Source: an uncultured Rhizobiaceae group bacterium
GTDB taxonomy: Bacteria > Pseudomonadota > Alphaproteobacteria > Rhizobiales > Rhizobiaceae
Assembly: GCA_947501445.1 (NCBI GenBank)
Contig: CANMVS010000017.1
Location: 1 to 64,000, forward strand
Length of the DNA stretch: 64,000 nucleotides
Reading direction: 5' to 3'
Shown here: positions 1 through 8,908 of the stretch, piece by piece
How positions within the stretch are numbered: position 1 is the first letter of the stretch
How the letters are laid out: each line of letters opens with the position of its first letter
The notes under the pieces: generated by a model
Told to the model about the DNA's origin: nothing
Seen by the model: the letters and a program-made list of their open reading frames with translations, nothing else
Database searches by the model: none
Translations under genes and position numbers: made by a program

Positions 1-114
1 GAGCGGACCGCGCAGTTTGCCGACCTGTCGGCCAAACGACTGATGCGGGAGATCAAGGGCCTTGGATATGAGGGCGGTTACACGGCGGTGACGGATTTTC
101 TGCGCGACGTTCGC
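1..114 (+). pseudogene. IS21-type transposase (istA) fragment, truncated
   Basis: Frame 1 is open from the first base and contains RLMREIKGLGYEGGYTAVTD followed by FLRDVR, which resembles the part of IS21-family IstA transposases just before the DDE catalytic domain. The similarity stops at about base 110, where a repeat that occurs again at 468-582 begins. The open frame continues to base 327 with no recognisable protein sequence. The start lies outside the window, so only an internal piece is visible. No istB helper gene or IS21 terminal repeat can be seen downstream. I read it as a decayed, non-functional remnant. The family assignment is by recognition of the motif only. Confidence 0.6.
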
Positions 115-226
115 GTAGCGGCAAGCGCGAACGCGCGTCGGGGCCTATGCCCCGCCCCGTCTGGAGCCAGCGCCGACAGGCGCGATACGGCGCGAAGACA
201 TTTATACAAAGCTATCGATGATCGGG
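111..226. repeat. Structured repeat, copy 1 (abuts the istA fragment)
   Basis: This stretch recurs at 468-582. Bases 151-212 are identical to 508-569 (62 of 62), and the flanks to each side are similar with a few changes. It holds a GC-rich hairpin (GGGGC-ctat-GCCCC) followed by a second run of GCGCC/GGCGC complementary segments. Nothing protein-like is convincing in any frame. It may be a small interspersed element or the edge of an insertion. Bases 227-467, between the copies, carry no gene I can support. Confidence 0.7.
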
Positions 227-467
227 TCGCAACGCAGAAGAGATGTCCTGTGAACACGTGGGTTTGGCAGGCGGGGTTGATTTTTTCTATTCACGGCGCA
301 CCGGCGCTGGCGCGCCTGCCTCCATAGGGGGCGGCCAAATTATTGGCCGGGCCGCGGTCGCGGCCTGATTGAGTGCCATGCAGGATGGCAGCGGGTGCTG
401 CGAACTGTTGAATCTCAAGAGATTTCCCGAGCGGCACACCGTGCTCTATCAAGGGCAAAAGAATTTC

Positions 468-582
468 CGCGAAGCGGCAAGCGCGAATTGCGCGTCGGGC
501 CTGATGGCCCGCCCCGTCTGGAGCCAGCGCCGACAGGCGCGATACGGCGCGAAGACATTTATACAAAGCCATCAGTGATCGG
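468..582. repeat. Structured repeat, copy 2
   Basis: Second copy of the element at 111-226, in the same orientation. The hairpin here is GGGCC-tgat-GGCCC. Its bases differ from copy 1 but pairing is kept, which suggests that the RNA or DNA structure is conserved. The downstream end coincides with the end of the adjacent DUF1127 gene, so it could act at that gene's 3' end on the minus strand. Open frames over both copies look like by-products of GC-rich sequence. Confidence 0.7.
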
Positions 583-599
583 GCTCCACACAAATAACC

Positions 600-875
600 T
601 CACCACCACCTGCGCATTTCAGCACTGAGCGGATCATTCCACGCCTGCTGTTTAATCATTGGCTCAAAACCACGCTTGCGATTGTGCTCAACGTCGCTTT
701 TGCTCATGCCAATGTCATCCAGCAGGTTTGCATCCAGATCTTCCAAAAGCACACAGGTGGCATTGCGTTTGTCACCGGGCCAGAAAACACGCGCCAGTCC
801 CGATATCCAATGCCATGCCCCGTGTGTTGGTGTTGCTGGCTGTGACGGCAAAATCGCATCGCTTTTACAGGTCAT
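600..875 (-). CDS. Small DUF1127-domain protein
   Basis: A 91-residue protein. The C-terminal half carries the DUF1127 (YjiS-like) signature LLEDLDANLLDDIGMSKSDV followed by basic residues. In Agrobacterium and Brucella small DUF1127 proteins have been linked to RNA turnover, phosphate or carbon metabolism and motility, but the biochemical role of this one is not known. The start at MTCK is chosen because GAAAGGCGA lies five bases upstream; an in-frame ATG 23 codons earlier has no comparable site. It is divergent from a LysR regulator at 990, leaving about 115 bp for shared promoters. The N-terminal half is not recognisable. Confidence 0.8.
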   Translation of the reverse strand: MTCKSDAILPSQPATPTHGAWHWISGLARVFWPGDKRNATCVLLEDLDANLLDDIGMSKSDVEHNRKRGFEPMIKQQAWNDPLSAEMRRWW

Positions 876-989
876 GAGTTCGCCTTTCGAATGTTCGAGT
901 GATTGACTATGGATGATTATTGAAGACACTTGCGGGTACTTCAAACGCCTTTGCTTGACATGTAGTGTTAGAAAAAGTCACATAACGAT

Positions 990-1871
990 ATGCCACGCTA
1001 TCTGCCCACACTGAATGCCGTTCGTGCCTTTGAGGCTGCTGGTCGTCATGGAAGCTTCACCGGCGCTGCTGATGAGTTGAACGTGACGCATGCTGCGATA
1101 AGCCGACATGTGCGCGGTTTGGAAAAACAATTGGGTGTGCAACTGTTCAGAAACATTGCCCGGGGCGTTGAACTTACGGAAGATGGCAAATCGTTTCTGG
1201 GCGACATCACGCCAGCCCTGGACCAGATATCCGATGCGTCCGACACGCTGCGGCAAAAGAAATCAGGAACACTGACGATAAGCTGTGAACCGACATTTGC
1301 CATGAAATGGCTGATGCCGCGATTTGGCGAGTTTCAGCAGCAATTTCCGGATTTGGATGTGACGCTGAAATCCACATCGGTATTGGCGGACATTCGCAAC
1401 AACGAGTGTGATCTGGCCATCCGGTATTGTCATCGTGTCGAACGTGGCCTGGATTATGAACTGATTTCGGCATCTCCTGTGTTTCCGCATGGAAGCCCGG
1501 CTTTTGACAAGGTGTCGGAGCCTGCAGAATTATTGCAACACCGCCTGTTGCACGAAGACAAGGGTCATTTATGGACCCGCTGGTTTGAAAGAGCCGGTGA
1601 AGCCAATTTTGTCTTGCCGCGCGCACCCAAGTCATTGGCATCACTGCTGGCAATTGAAGGTGCGCTTGCAGGGCAGGGGATCATTCTGGCCTCGTCTGAA
1701 CTGGTTGCCAATGATGTGCGCAACGGACGATTGAAACGCCTGTCGAATATTGGCCTGGATTGGGGTGGTTATTTCCTCGTCTATCTGACGGAGGTGGGCC
1801 GCAGAAAGCCCGTCCGGGCATTCCGCCGATGGCTCATCGGTGCGACAACAGAGTTTCGTGGCGGTGAATGA
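990..1871 (+). CDS. LysR-family transcriptional regulator, GcvA-like
   Basis: A 293-residue LysR-type regulator of normal length. The N-terminal winged helix-turn-helix reads AVRAFEAAGRHGSFTGAADE then LNVTHAAISRHVRGLEKQLG, the pattern of the GcvA/AmpR branch. A periplasmic-binding-protein-like effector domain follows from about residue 90 to 290. LysR proteins bind T-N11-A sites and usually control a divergent neighbour as well as themselves. The divergent neighbour here is the DUF1127 gene at 600-875. The same arrangement recurs at 46954-48384. The effector cannot be told from sequence. Confidence 0.88.
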   Translation: MPRYLPTLNAVRAFEAAGRHGSFTGAADELNVTHAAISRHVRGLEKQLGVQLFRNIARGVELTEDGKSFLGDITPALDQISDASDTLRQKKSGTLTISCEPTFAMKWLMPRFGEFQQQFPDLDVTLKSTSVLADIRNNECDLAIRYCHRVERGLDYELISASPVFPHGSPAFDKVSEPAELLQHRLLHEDKGHLWTRWFERAGEANFVLPRAPKSLASLLAIEGALAGQGIILASSELVANDVRNGRLKRLSNIGLDWGGYFLVYLTEVGRRKPVRAFRRWLIGATTEFRGGE

Positions 1872-1909
1872 TACCACTGCGCCTCTGCAGTCTGTACGAT
1901 TTTAATTTT

Positions 1910-2392
1910 TCAGTGGGCGATTACTGTCGCGCGCGCGTGTACTGGCGGATTTCGCCGTTTGACCGGCAATTCAGATGCATTTTGTGCATTGCCAACGATG
2001 GAGCGATGCGCAAGAAACACCAGTGCAATCGCCAGGAAACCGCCGAATATGGACAGCCACAAGCCGAAGCCAAACTTTGAGCCACCGGTTTTTTGACTGT
2101 CAATCTGAAAGGAATGAATGTCGGTTTGCAGCAGGTTGCGGATCTGCACGTTCTTCCTGTCCAGCACGGCCTGTTGCAGGGTATTTGTGCCTGTGGCGGC
2201 AGAACCTTTGCCGGCCGCTTCCAACAGGTCGAGGTTCATTTCAAAACGACTGAGCGTGTTGGCAAACTGGCGTTGTGATGTCGCCATTTCGTTCAGGAAA
2301 TGGGTTGCGCCCAGGAGGCTGGCAAAGGCCAGCAGCATGCCAGCGTAACTCAGTGACCGACCAACGCGCTTTTTGTCCACAACACACTCCAT
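1910..2392 (-). CDS. Uncharacterised two-helix membrane protein
   Basis: A 160-residue protein that I cannot assign to a named family. It has a hydrophobic segment near residues 14-30 (AGMLLAFASLLGATHFL) and a second near 108-128 (FGLWLSIFGGFLAIALVFL), with about 75 polar residues between them. This suggests an inner-membrane protein with a periplasmic loop. The loop looks mostly helical and includes LLEAAGKGSAATGTNTLQQA. The tail is short and basic. It is convergent with the LysR gene (38 bp between stops) and separate from the ABC transporter genes downstream. An internal start cannot be excluded. Confidence 0.6.
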   Translation of the reverse strand: MECVVDKKRVGRSLSYAGMLLAFASLLGATHFLNEMATSQRQFANTLSRFEMNLDLLEAAGKGSAATGTNTLQQAVLDRKNVQIRNLLQTDIHSFQIDSQKTGGSKFGFGLWLSIFGGFLAIALVFLAHRSIVGNAQNASELPVKRRNPPVHARATVIAH

Positions 2393-2488
2393 GACATCAG
2401 GTTCGTGCTGTTTTAGACTGCAAAAGGAAGCTGTGGTCTGTGGCCATTGTCACAAATTCTGCGCACGACTTTTCAAATCGAAGCTGCT

Positions 2489-3409
2489 TCAGCGCAACCT
2501 GGGATTAAGGGCATCGCGCAGCCAGTCGCCCAGCAGATTGACCGACAGGGCCAGGGCGAGAAGCGTCAGGGCGGGAAACAGCAAGATCCACCACTCACCA
2601 GAGAACAAAAAACCCTGACCAATGCGAATAAGTGTGCCAAGTGAAGGCTGCGTAACCGGTGCACCGACCCCAAGATACGACAGTGTGGCCTCTGCAATGA
2701 TAGCAAGAGCAAGGCTGATTGTGGCTATGACCATGACGGGCCCCAGAACATTGGGCAGGATATGTCTGATCATGATGAACGCAGGGTGACGGCCGATGAG
2801 CCGTGCCGCCTGAACATATTCCTTATTTTTTTCCACCAGTGTCGCACCGCGCACAACGCGGGCAAACTGCACCCAGTCGGAAAGGCCGATGGCAAGAATG
2901 AGCACCCAGATGGCCATCTCCTCGCGCATGTCCACAGGTGTTATTCCCTTGGCAATACCAAAGATCAGCATGGCAACGAGAATAGCCGGAAATGTCAGTT
3001 GCACGTCGGCGATACGCATGATTGTTGCGCCGATCCACCCACCGACATAACCAGCGATAAGGCCCATTGAAACGCCCAGAACCAGTGCAAAAGCCACAGC
3101 CATGAAGCCGACAAACAGGGACAGGCGCAAACCGTAGAGAATGGTTGAGAAAATGTCCCGCCCCTGGCCATCACTGCCGAGCCAGAACTGGTCACCGGTA
3201 AATGCATTTGGCTCCATCGGTGCTGAAAACCCGTTCATCAGGTTCAATGTTGTCATGTCGTAGGGATTATGGGTTGCGATAAACGGGCTGAACAGGGCAC
3301 CGGCAAGCAGTAAAAAAACAACAACGAAGGATCCCATTGCCAGTTTTGAGCGACGGAATGACCACAGAAAATCGGAGTCCAGTGTGCGGGTGATCGTGGA
3401 CTTGATCAT
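2489..3409 (-). CDS. Peptide/nickel-type ABC transporter permease (DppC/OppC family)
   Basis: A 306-residue inner-membrane permease. The N-terminus has one membrane helix (residues about 25-45) and the OppC-type periplasmic segment FWLGSDGQGRDIFSTILYGL. The permease core has about five more helices and an EAA-type loop (EYVQAARLIGRHPAFIMIRH) that docks on the ATPase. Its start overlaps the stop of the DppB-like gene (ATGA), so the two are translationally coupled. It is the last gene of a minus-strand group with a solute-binding protein and a glutamine synthetase-like gene. No ATPase gene accompanies the group, so the ATPase must come from elsewhere in the genome. The substrate is unknown; dipeptide or amine-type ligands are the usual guesses. 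Confidence 0.9.
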   Translation of the reverse strand: MIKSTITRTLDSDFLWSFRRSKLAMGSFVVVFLLLAGALFSPFIATHNPYDMTTLNLMNGFSAPMEPNAFTGDQFWLGSDGQGRDIFSTILYGLRLSLFVGFMAVAFALVLGVSMGLIAGYVGGWIGATIMRIADVQLTFPAILVAMLIFGIAKGITPVDMREEMAIWVLILAIGLSDWVQFARVVRGATLVEKNKEYVQAARLIGRHPAFIMIRHILPNVLGPVMVIATISLALAIIAEATLSYLGVGAPVTQPSLGTLIRIGQGFLFSGEWWILLFPALTLLALALSVNLLGDWLRDALNPRLR

Positions 3410-4389
3410 ATTTTCACCGCCGCATTGTCATCGCGCAAACGCGGATCAACCGCAAAATAGAGCAGGTCGACCACAAGATTGATGCAGACAAACAGCACTG
3501 AAATCATCATCAGGTAGGCCGCCATAACCGGTATATCGACAAATTGAATGGCGTTGACGAACAAAAGCCCGATTCCCGGCCATTGGAAGACCGTTTCTGT
3601 GACAATGGCAAAGGCAATGATCGACCCCAGTTGCAGACCTGTCACGGTCAGTACCGGGATCAGTGTGTTTTTCAACGCATGGCGAAAATAGATCAGTTTT
3701 TCGGGCAGGCCCCGCGCCCGGGCAAAGCGAACATAATCCTGGCGCAGCACTTCCAGCATCTCCGAGCGCACCAGCCGCATTATCAGTGTCATCTGGTAAA
3801 GCCCCAATGTGATTGCCGGAAGAACCAGTGCCTTGAGACCTGATACGGTCAGGAAGCCGGTACTCCATCCGCCAATTTTAACCACTTCACCACGCCCGAA
3901 ACTGGGTAACAGATCCAATTCAACTGAAAAGAGATAGATTAGCAGAACCCCGATCAGGAAGGTCGGCAGTGAGACACCGATCAGGGAGACAACCATAATC
4001 GTATTGGCCGCAAGCCCGTCGCGTCTTATCGCGGTAAAAACGCCAAGCACAATCCCGATTAAAATGGCCAGCAGGCCTGAAACCCCGGCAAGCTCAAGGG
4101 TGGCAGGCGCCCGTTCAAGCAGAATGTCAAAGACCGGTCTGCTTTGCTGGTAGCTGATACCAAAATTGCCGCGCGCGGCATTGTTCAGGAAGTTGAAATA
4201 TTGCACCACGAACGGGTCATTCAGACCCAGTTCCCCGCGCAACCGCTCAATGTCAACGGTTGAACGTTCCTGGCCGACCATATTGTCAATCGGGTCCCCC
4301 ATGAAGCGGAACATGGCAAAAGCCACCAACCCGACAACCAGCAGAACCACGATGGATTGAATTATGCGGCGTATTGCGTAAGCAAACAT
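3406..4389 (-). CDS. Peptide/nickel-type ABC transporter permease (DppB/OppB family)
   Basis: A 327-residue permease of the DppB/OppB type. It starts with the typical MFAYAIRRIIQSIVVLLVVG membrane helix. Then come a periplasmic region containing GDPIDNMVGQ and LGLNDPFVVQYFNFL, and five further helices. The ATPase-docking loop reads DYVRFARARGLPEKLIYFRH. The end, FAVDPRLRDD, is typical of the family. It pairs with the overlapping DppC-like gene to form the membrane channel and lies 41 bp after the solute-binding protein gene. Order A-B-C is the usual one, but D and F are missing. Confidence 0.92.
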   Translation of the reverse strand: MFAYAIRRIIQSIVVLLVVGLVAFAMFRFMGDPIDNMVGQERSTVDIERLRGELGLNDPFVVQYFNFLNNAARGNFGISYQQSRPVFDILLERAPATLELAGVSGLLAILIGIVLGVFTAIRRDGLAANTIMVVSLIGVSLPTFLIGVLLIYLFSVELDLLPSFGRGEVVKIGGWSTGFLTVSGLKALVLPAITLGLYQMTLIMRLVRSEMLEVLRQDYVRFARARGLPEKLIYFRHALKNTLIPVLTVTGLQLGSIIAFAIVTETVFQWPGIGLLFVNAIQFVDIPVMAAYLMMISVLFVCINLVVDLLYFAVDPRLRDDNAAVKI

Positions 4390-4430
4390 GGTGTTCGCTT
4401 ACGCTTTATTGTCGTGCCGGAGCATCGGCA

Positions 4431-6008
4431 TCAGTTGACGTTGATCCAGCGCAGGATGACAAAATTATCCGGCCGCTGGGTCAGATCGATATTGTCTCTG
4501 GCACCCCAGACCAGCGGCTGAACATAGAGCGGCACATAGGCGTTTTCGTCCTGCAGAACCTTCGCACTGTGATCAAGCATCATCTGGCGTTTGCCATCAT
4601 CGATTTCAGACTGGATGTTGGGCAGCATTGAATCGATGGCAATGTTTGAAAAATCGCCAAAATTCCAGCTTCCCAGCTTCTTTTCCTTATTTGGTGTTGA
4701 TGCCAGAAAACGAAGTGGATGTTCGGCATCAAAAGTGCCGGGCGACCAGCCAAGCAGATACATGTCAAAATTGTCAGCGCGAAGTTCCGGCCAATAGGTG
4801 CGCACCGGCATGGCTTCCAGCTCGGCTTTGATACCAACCTGAGACAACATCGCCGCAATCGCCTGACAAACGGCCTCATCGTTCAAGTAGCGGTCATTGG
4901 GACACTTCAACCCGAAGGAAAACCCGTCCGGATAACCAGCCTCTGCAAGCAGCTTCCTTGCAAGCTCGGGATCATAGGCCGGTCTTTCTGACAGGGATGC
5001 CGAGTAGCCCCGCATGGCCGGGCTGACCAGCTGCGATGCCGGTTGTGCCGCACCGCGCATGATTGTCTTCAAAATTGCATCAACATTCACGGCATGGGAA
5101 ACGGCAGCCCGGACCCGTTGATCCTTGAACGGGTTTGGCTTACCGGCATCAGCGCCATATTTCAAAGCGTCCGCTCCATGCGGAAAGCCGAGCATGATGA
5201 CCCGTGCTTCAATGCCATCGATAACCTTGACGCCATCGCGTTCCTTCAGGCGTGCCGCATCCTGAATGGGCACCGGGTTGATCATATCCACATCACCCGA
5301 AAGCAGGGCAGCAACGGACGTGGCCGGGTTCTGGATCGGTGTGAATTCGGCGCGGGTGATATTGTGTTGTTTTTCGCCCCACCAGCCGTCGTGGGGTTCC
5401 AGCACGGTTTTCAGGCCGGGTTGCCGATCCACCAGCTTGAAGGCGCCGGTGCCATTGGTGTTGAGTGTTGCGTGATTTTCAACTTCCTTGGAGGGAAGCG
5501 CCGCATTGTTGGCTTCCGACCAGCCCTTATCCATGATCATGAAATTCGCGATGGAATCGGGAAAAATCGGATTAGGTGCTTTGGTCAGAAAGTCGATCGT
5601 GTGATCATCAACAATCCTGACCTCGGAGATCGGCGAAAACCACGAAGATGTATCGGCCGCCTCGCTGGAAGCGCGCTGATAGGAAAACAGAACGTCTTCG
5701 GCGGTAAAATCAGAGCCGTCGTGAAATTTTACGCCCTTGCGCAGGTGAAAACGCCAACCCTTGTCATCGAGCGGTTCCCAGCTTTGTGCAAGCGCGCCTT
5801 CAATGGCCATGGCCTGATCGCGGCGCACCAGTCCCTCATAGACATTGTTGAGGAAACCAAGCACTGGCGATGAATTCACCGCATGCGGGTCCATCGTTTG
5901 CGGGTCTGTGCTGGATGCCCAGCGGAAGGTTTCTGCATTGGCTGCGCCAACTGCAAGATTTGCTGTCAATGCGGCAATACACAGCGATAAGGTAATTGTG
6001 GATTTCAT
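4431..6008 (-). CDS. Family 5 ABC transporter solute-binding protein
   Basis: A 525-residue periplasmic binding protein of the dipeptide/oligopeptide (SBP_bac_5) family. A signal peptide is visible at the start: MKSTITLSLCIAALTANLAV, then GAANAETF, with likely cleavage after ANA. Family landmarks include TDPQTMDPHAVNSSPVLGFL, LAQSWEPLDDKGWRFHLRKG and VKFHDGSDFTAEDVLFSYQR. The start at 6008 follows GGGAGA by nine bases; a longer reading would bury the signal peptide. It heads the A-B-C transporter group and lies 115 bp after the glutamine synthetase-like gene. Ligand unknown; peptides, opines, polyamine conjugates and sugars are all bound by members of this family. Confidence 0.92.
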   Translation of the reverse strand: MKSTITLSLCIAALTANLAVGAANAETFRWASSTDPQTMDPHAVNSSPVLGFLNNVYEGLVRRDQAMAIEGALAQSWEPLDDKGWRFHLRKGVKFHDGSDFTAEDVLFSYQRASSEAADTSSWFSPISEVRIVDDHTIDFLTKAPNPIFPDSIANFMIMDKGWSEANNAALPSKEVENHATLNTNGTGAFKLVDRQPGLKTVLEPHDGWWGEKQHNITRAEFTPIQNPATSVAALLSGDVDMINPVPIQDAARLKERDGVKVIDGIEARVIMLGFPHGADALKYGADAGKPNPFKDQRVRAAVSHAVNVDAILKTIMRGAAQPASQLVSPAMRGYSASLSERPAYDPELARKLLAEAGYPDGFSFGLKCPNDRYLNDEAVCQAIAAMLSQVGIKAELEAMPVRTYWPELRADNFDMYLLGWSPGTFDAEHPLRFLASTPNKEKKLGSWNFGDFSNIAIDSMLPNIQSEIDDGKRQMMLDHSAKVLQDENAYVPLYVQPLVWGARDNIDLTQRPDNFVILRWINVN

Positions 6009-6123
6009 ATTCGGGTGTCTCCCTTTGGAAGGATCGTGGCCGAATGCTCTCATTGGGACCAGTTTTGGTCAAGCCTGTCTGTTTGATCAGGTAACAGGCG
6101 ATGCTGCGCCCCGTGTGACACGG

Positions 6124-7569
6124 TCAAACATTCAACAGCAGATATTGGCGCTCCCAGGGGCTGATCACCTCCATGAATGTCTCAAATTCGCCGCGCTTCA
6201 CACCGGAATAGGTATCAATGAATTCGGAGCCAAATACTTCTGCGAAAGCCGGCTCTGCCTCCAGCAGGGCAACCGCTTCCAGCAGCCCGCGCGGCAGCTC
6301 GACAGTCGTACCCTCATTGGCTGTTGTGGCAGTGGGGCTGTCGGGCACAAGTTCGCGTACCATGCCAAGCCACCCGCAAGCCAGCGACGCAGCCAGTGCC
6401 AGATAGGGGTTGGCGTCGGATGATGGCAAACGGTTTTCCACCCGGCGGGACGCGGCGTCAGAATTGGGAACACGAAATGCGACCGTGCGGTTGTCATAGC
6501 CCCATGCATTGTTAACCGGGCAGGCCATGTCAGGTGTCAGGCGCCGATAGGAATTGACGTAAGGGGCCATCATAACCAGCGCTTTTGGCACATAGTGTTG
6601 CATGCCGCCGATGAAATTGAAAAACATGGTCGATGGTGCACCATCCTCATTGCTGAAGATATTGCGTCCGCTGTCCAGATCCACCACCGATTGGTGAATA
6701 TGCAGCGCAGACCCGGCCTGTCCCTGCATCGGTTTGGCCATGAAGGTTGCATAAATGCCGTGTTTGAGCGCAGCCTCGCGTAGCGTTCTCTTGAACATAT
6801 AGACCTGATCTGCAAGCGCCAACGGATCGCCGTGGCGCAGATTGATCTCCAGTTGCGCCGGCCCTTCCTCATGGATCAACGTATCAATTTCCAGGCCCTG
6901 AGCCTCGGAAAAATGGTAGATATCGTCTATCAGCTCATCAAATTCATTGACGCCGGCAATAGAATAGGACTGCCCCCGTGCCATCGTGCGCCCCGAACGG
7001 CCCACCGGTGGTTTCAGCGGATGGTCCGGATCGTCGTTGTGGGCAATCAGATAGAACTCGATCTCCGGTGCGACGATGGGTTTCCAGCCCTTCTTCTCAT
7101 AAAGTCCGATAACCCGTTTGAGCACATTGCGCGGCGCATATTCAACGCCTTTGCCCTTATGATCGACAACATCGCATATGACCTGTGCGGTGGGGTCTGT
7201 TTCCCACGGAACGGCAGACAGGGTCTGCAAATCCGGCATCAGCTTCAAATCACCGTCACGCGGGTCATATCGAAAATTACCCGTTTCCTCCGGGTATTCG
7301 CCGGAAATCGTCTGACGATAGAGTGCAGAAGGCAGCGCCAGCGATGTATTGGAGGTGAATTTTGACGAGGGCATCATTTTGCCGCGGGGCACGCCGGCAA
7401 GATCCGGAGTGATACATTCTATATCCTCAATCCCGCGCCAGTTCAGCCATTCGCTGACCTGCTTCCAGTTTTCCACGCCGCGTATGTTGTCCACATAGGC
7501 CGGTTTACCGGTGGCATTGTTCGGATCAGCAGATTTGCCGGAGGCTGCTTTTTTGGATTTAGGGGCCAT
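6124..7569 (-). CDS. Glutamine synthetase-family ligase (gamma-glutamylpolyamine synthetase-like)
   Basis: A 481-residue protein of the glutamine synthetase superfamily. Landmarks are the metal-binding EIEFYL, the segment GPAQLEINLRHGDPLALADQ, the nucleotide-site ALHIHQSVVD, NSYRRLTPDMACP and the substrate arginine region NRTVAFRVPNSD then RRVENRLPSSDANPYLA. The pattern fits the PuuA/GlnA3-like branch that ligates glutamate to putrescine or other amines rather than housekeeping GlnA. The N-terminal 25 residues are a basic, low-complexity extension. It is upstream of and on the same strand as the ABC transporter genes, so amine or amino acid uptake may be linked. The exact acceptor substrate cannot be read from the sequence. 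Confidence 0.85.
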   Translation of the reverse strand: MAPKSKKAASGKSADPNNATGKPAYVDNIRGVENWKQVSEWLNWRGIEDIECITPDLAGVPRGKMMPSSKFTSNTSLALPSALYRQTISGEYPEETGNFRYDPRDGDLKLMPDLQTLSAVPWETDPTAQVICDVVDHKGKGVEYAPRNVLKRVIGLYEKKGWKPIVAPEIEFYLIAHNDDPDHPLKPPVGRSGRTMARGQSYSIAGVNEFDELIDDIYHFSEAQGLEIDTLIHEEGPAQLEINLRHGDPLALADQVYMFKRTLREAALKHGIYATFMAKPMQGQAGSALHIHQSVVDLDSGRNIFSNEDGAPSTMFFNFIGGMQHYVPKALVMMAPYVNSYRRLTPDMACPVNNAWGYDNRTVAFRVPNSDAASRRVENRLPSSDANPYLALAASLACGWLGMVRELVPDSPTATTANEGTTVELPRGLLEAVALLEAEPAFAEVFGSEFIDTYSGVKRGEFETFMEVISPWERQYLLLNV

Positions 7570-7684
7570 GAAAGTCTCGTTGCCGGATTTACATCTGGCC
7601 TCTCATACCCCATTGCACCCGGTAATAATACCAACGAAGCGCTATTGATTGGTGTTTCGCGTCATAGGGTAAAGGACAAGACCA

Positions 7685-8875
7685 GTGCAGCATTATGATG
7701 TGATCATACTCGGTGCCGGTGCTGCGGGGATGATGTGTGCCATTGAAGCTAGCAGGCGTGGCCGCAAAGTGCTGATCATCGATCACGCAAAGGTACCGGG
7801 AGAAAAAATTCGCATATCCGGTGGTGGCCGCTGTAATTTTACAAACATCCACGCTCAACCGGGCAATTTCATCTCCGCAAACCGGCACTTTTGTATTTCC
7901 GCCCTCAGACGATATACGCAGTATGATTTTGTCGAGCGCATTCAGGCTCGAGGCATTGCCTATCACGAGAAGACGCTTGGTCAGCTGTTTTGTGATGGCA
8001 GCGCGCGCCAGGTGATCGACATGCTGACTGACGACATGCGTGATGCCGGTGTTGAACTGTCTCTTGGCACCACTGTTGAAGGGGTTGAAAGGCAAGGCGA
8101 AGCGTTTCTCCTTCAATTGTCCACTGGCCCGGCAACATGCACATCGCTTGTCGTTGCCACTGGCGGTAAATCAATCCCCAAAATGGGCGCGACCGGCCTT
8201 GGCTATCGCATAGCCGAACAATTTGACATAGCGGTATTGCCGACGCGTCCCGCTTTGGTGCCACTGACATTTGACGAAAACCTGTTGCAACGTCTGGCAC
8301 CTCTTGCCGGAATCTCTGCAGAAGCATCCATTTCATGCAATGGCACAGCCTTTGAAGAAGCCATGCTGTTTACCCACCGCGGCGTCAGTGGTCCGTCCAT
8401 TTTGCAGATATCGTCCTTCTGGCGCGAGGGTGATGAAATCGCCATCGCACTGTTGCCGCAAACTGATATCTACGCGCTGCTGCGTCAGGCCCGTCATGAA
8501 AACGGGCGACAATCCGTACAGACCGTATTGGCACAGGTATTGCCAAAACGTTTGGCGCAGATCATTGCCCAAGGACACGGACAGGGGCAGGGGGCGGAAG
8601 GCAATATCGCCGACATGGGCGATGCGCGCCTGCAGACCATTGCAAACGCCGTTCAGGACTGGCGCATCAAACCGACCGGATCGGAAGGATACCGAACGGC
8701 TGAGGTAACGCTGGGCGGTGTCGACACGGATGAGCTTCATTCAAAAACCATGGCGACCAAGCAAATACCCGGGCTCTATTTCATCGGGGAAGTGGTGGAT
8801 GTGACCGGTTGGCTTGGCGGCTACAATTTCCAGTGGGCATGGTCCTCCGGCTGGGTCGCCGGTCAAAATGCCTGA
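7685..8875 (+). CDS. BaiN/HI0933-family FAD-dependent oxidoreductase
   Basis: A 396-residue flavoprotein of the HI0933/YhiN/BaiN family. The N-terminal Rossmann motif is VIILGAGAAGMMCAIEASRR, followed by the family signature VPGEKIRISGGGRCNFTN. The C-terminus has the second FAD contact GLYFIGEVVDVTGWLGGYNF followed by QWAWSSGWVAG. Start is GTG at 7685, supported by family N-termini (a short Y-D-V-I-I-L lead) and AAGGAC upstream. The family is widespread and generally of unknown physiological substrate; gut BaiN acts on bile acid intermediates, but that role should not be carried over. It is divergent from the glutamine synthetase-like gene. Confidence 0.88.
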   Translation: MQHYDVIILGAGAAGMMCAIEASRRGRKVLIIDHAKVPGEKIRISGGGRCNFTNIHAQPGNFISANRHFCISALRRYTQYDFVERIQARGIAYHEKTLGQLFCDGSARQVIDMLTDDMRDAGVELSLGTTVEGVERQGEAFLLQLSTGPATCTSLVVATGGKSIPKMGATGLGYRIAEQFDIAVLPTRPALVPLTFDENLLQRLAPLAGISAEASISCNGTAFEEAMLFTHRGVSGPSILQISSFWREGDEIAIALLPQTDIYALLRQARHENGRQSVQTVLAQVLPKRLAQIIAQGHGQGQGAEGNIADMGDARLQTIANAVQDWRIKPTGSEGYRTAEVTLGGVDTDELHSKTMATKQIPGLYFIGEVVDVTGWLGGYNFQWAWSSGWVAGQNA

Positions 8876-8908
8876 TATGAGCGCTGACATAAGTTATGCC
8901 ACAACGCG

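Noticed and set aside
291-593. 100-codon minus-strand open frame over the second structured repeat
   Set aside because: The translated sequence comes from the GC-rich repeat and includes its hairpins. Copy 1 does not preserve the frame, so selection on protein is unlikely.
5043-5873. 276-codon plus-strand open frame
   Set aside because: It is antisense to the solute-binding protein gene, which has a signal peptide and clear family motifs. The antisense product has no recognisable domain.
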